6,715 bases of DNA from Actinomycetota bacterium (GTDB lineage: Bacteria > Actinomycetota > Acidimicrobiia > Acidimicrobiales > Microtrichaceae). How positions within the stretch are numbered: position 1 is the first letter of the stretch; every line of letters starts with the position of its first letter. The notes below the pieces were generated by a model. It was not told the origin of the DNA. It saw only the letters and a list, made by a program, of their open reading frames with translations, and searched no databases. Positions 5,871-6,715 of this stretch are shown piece by piece. The stretch lies in assembly GCA_018268735.1 (NCBI GenBank), contig JAFDWA010000766.1:1-6715 (forward strand). Reading direction: 5' to 3'. Both the position numbers and the translations under genes were made by a program.

Positions 5871-6715
5871 GTGCTGCGAGCTGCCACGTGGCCGCGGTGC
5901 CACGTCGTCGAGCCGTCCGTGGTCGTCGAGCTCGGCCCGATCGTCCGCTTCGTGGAGGCGACCGGTGGCGGCCCAAGGCTCGTTCGCACCGACCGTCTCC
6001 CCATCTCCACGACATCGCTGTGGACGCGCCCGGCGGCCCCCGGTGCACTGCCACCGGCGGCTCCCGGCGCACCGCCGCTGGCGCTGCACTTCGAGGTGAA
6101 GTCGGACCTGGGGTTCGAGCACGCGGTCATCGTGGGGCATCGCACGGTCCTACATCAGCCGACTCGGATCGGTGACCGCATCGGCCATCACCAGGAGCTC
6201 CGCTCGGTCGGTCCGCCACGACCCACGGCCCTTGGTCCGGGCCGGATGTGGGAGGTCGACCACGTGCTCACCGATGCAGACGGCGCGGTGCTGCAGGTCG
6301 AGACGTTCACGGCGTTGGGATATCGACCATCGGGTCCCGCTGCTCGACGGCGTCCCGCCGGGTCCGACCAGGAGCCGCGATCGGCGACGGCTGTCGGTCG
6401 ACTGGGAACCCGTCGGATCGCGGGAGCCGCAACGGCAGCTCGGGTCTGGGCGCCGATGCACCACGATCCGGCTGCGGCGCGCCGGGCCGGTCTTCCCTGT
6501 GTGATCGCCTGCACGCAGCACGTGGTGGCGCTGGTCGAGTGGGCGCTGCTCGACGCTGCGACACCCGGAGCGACGATCCGGTCGCTCGACGTCCGCCTAC
6601 GTCGACCGATCACCGCAACCGCGACGGCACCGCCATCCACGACCGTGTTGTACGGACCGGGCCGCGGCGCGGTCACCGTGTCGGTGGATCAGGACGACGT
6701 GACGGCGGCCGTCGC
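5871..6715 (+). CDS. MaoC-like (double hot-dog) dehydratase-family protein, 3' end outside the window
   Basis: A frame open from GTG 5871 to the edge (281 codons), with high G/C at third positions and no stop. Domain 1 (about 15-125) has 'GPIVRFVEATGG' and a FAS1-dehydratase-like 'HRTVLHQPTRIGDRIG' (89-104) with the conserved GD at 101-102, then 'TDADGAVLQVETFTALGY'. A basic, Pro/Arg-rich linker follows (about 147-170). Domain 2 (about 175-281) has 'VWAPMHHDPAAARRAGLP' (192-209), the hydratase signature region, and 'LDVRLRRPI'. Known relatives hydrate or dehydrate enoyl-CoA. Here the position normally held by the catalytic Asp (five before the His) is Val192, and the usual Asn is Ala194, so activity is doubtful. 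The start is uncertain: TTG 5865 overlaps the TetR stop, while GTG 5919 would leave the palindrome at 5883-5892 upstream. No ribosome-binding site is seen for any of them; translation coupled to tetR is likely. Confidence 0.72.
   Translation, partial: MLRAATWPRCHVVEPSVVVELGPIVRFVEATGGGPRLVRTDRLPISTTSLWTRPAAPGALPPAAPGAPPLALHFEVKSDLGFEHAVIVGHRTVLHQPTRIGDRIGHHQELRSVGPPRPTALGPGRMWEVDHVLTDADGAVLQVETFTALGYRPSGPAARRRPAGSDQEPRSATAVGRLGTRRIAGAATAARVWAPMHHDPAAARRAGLPCVIACTQHVVALVEWALLDAATPGATIRSLDVRLRRPITATATAPPSTTVLYGPGRGAVTVSVDQDDVTAAV
5883..5892. promoter_or_regulatory. 10-bp palindrome GCCACGTGGC at the tetR-maoC junction
   Basis: A perfect palindrome 14 bp after the TetR stop. GCCACG recurs at 5899-5904 and forms a second inverted pairing with CGTGGC (5887-5892), six bases apart. 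If MaoC translation really starts at 5919, this would be a promoter-proximal site; if it starts at 5871, it is merely coding sequence. Weak candidate. Confidence 0.2.

Noticed and set aside
4912..6072. 386-codon open frame on the minus strand across DUF4112, tetR and the start of maoC
   Set aside because: It crosses three plus-strand genes and their gaps without domain signal; the Arg-rich composition is typical of a shadow.
6188..6676. Minus-strand frame as the real gene of the right end
   Set aside because: The plus-strand frame is open from 5871 to the edge, shows two hot-dog domain patterns including PMHHD, and has coding-like third positions; the minus frame has none.

Overview
This is a GC-rich window with compact, mostly co-directional genes, GTG/ATG starts, TGA stops and TANNNT-type promoter boxes. 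The proteins centre on acyl-CoA chemistry: two AMP-forming acyl-CoA ligases, a family III CoA-transferase, an F420-type luciferase-like oxidoreductase, a MaoC-like hot-dog protein and a TetR regulator. The codon bias, the F420-type enzyme, the close FadD3 resemblance and the leaderless starts point to an actinomycetote. An Acidimicrobiia-like lineage is my best guess, but the sequence alone does not prove it.

Layout. Positions 1-361 (minus) hold the N-terminal part of an acyl-CoA ligase running off the left edge, apparently leaderless. A 97-bp divergent promoter region follows, with a -10-like box and a 17-bp palindrome at the expected transcription start of the rightward genes. Positions 459-1730 (plus) encode a CaiB/BaiF-type CoA-transferase that is open in one frame throughout except for a single in-frame TAG at 1131-1133. 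Its end overlaps by ATGA a FadD3-like acyl-CoA ligase (1727-3352), followed 13 bp later by an LLM-class oxidoreductase (3366-4229). These three look like one operon.

The 227-bp gap at 4230-4456 contains two related palindromic hairpins. They are offset by exactly 72 bp, share the same internal geometry, and show one compensatory base-pair change. Next come a DUF4112 membrane protein (4457-5104), a TetR regulator (5176-5868) with a possible near-leaderless promoter, and, 2 bp later, a MaoC-like protein (5871 onward) cut by the right edge.

How the genes may work together (inference): the ligase activates a carboxylic acid to its CoA thioester, the CoA-transferase could move CoA between acids, the oxidoreductase and the hot-dog protein act on the acyl chain, and the TetR protein senses an acyl-CoA. 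The steroid-ring catabolism enzyme FadD3 is the closest named relative I recognise for the 1727-3352 ligase, but no other steroid-ring genes are visible. The most notable points are the amber-interrupted CoA-transferase, which may also lack its catalytic Asp, the paired palindromic repeats, and the MaoC-like protein lacking the usual catalytic Asp.
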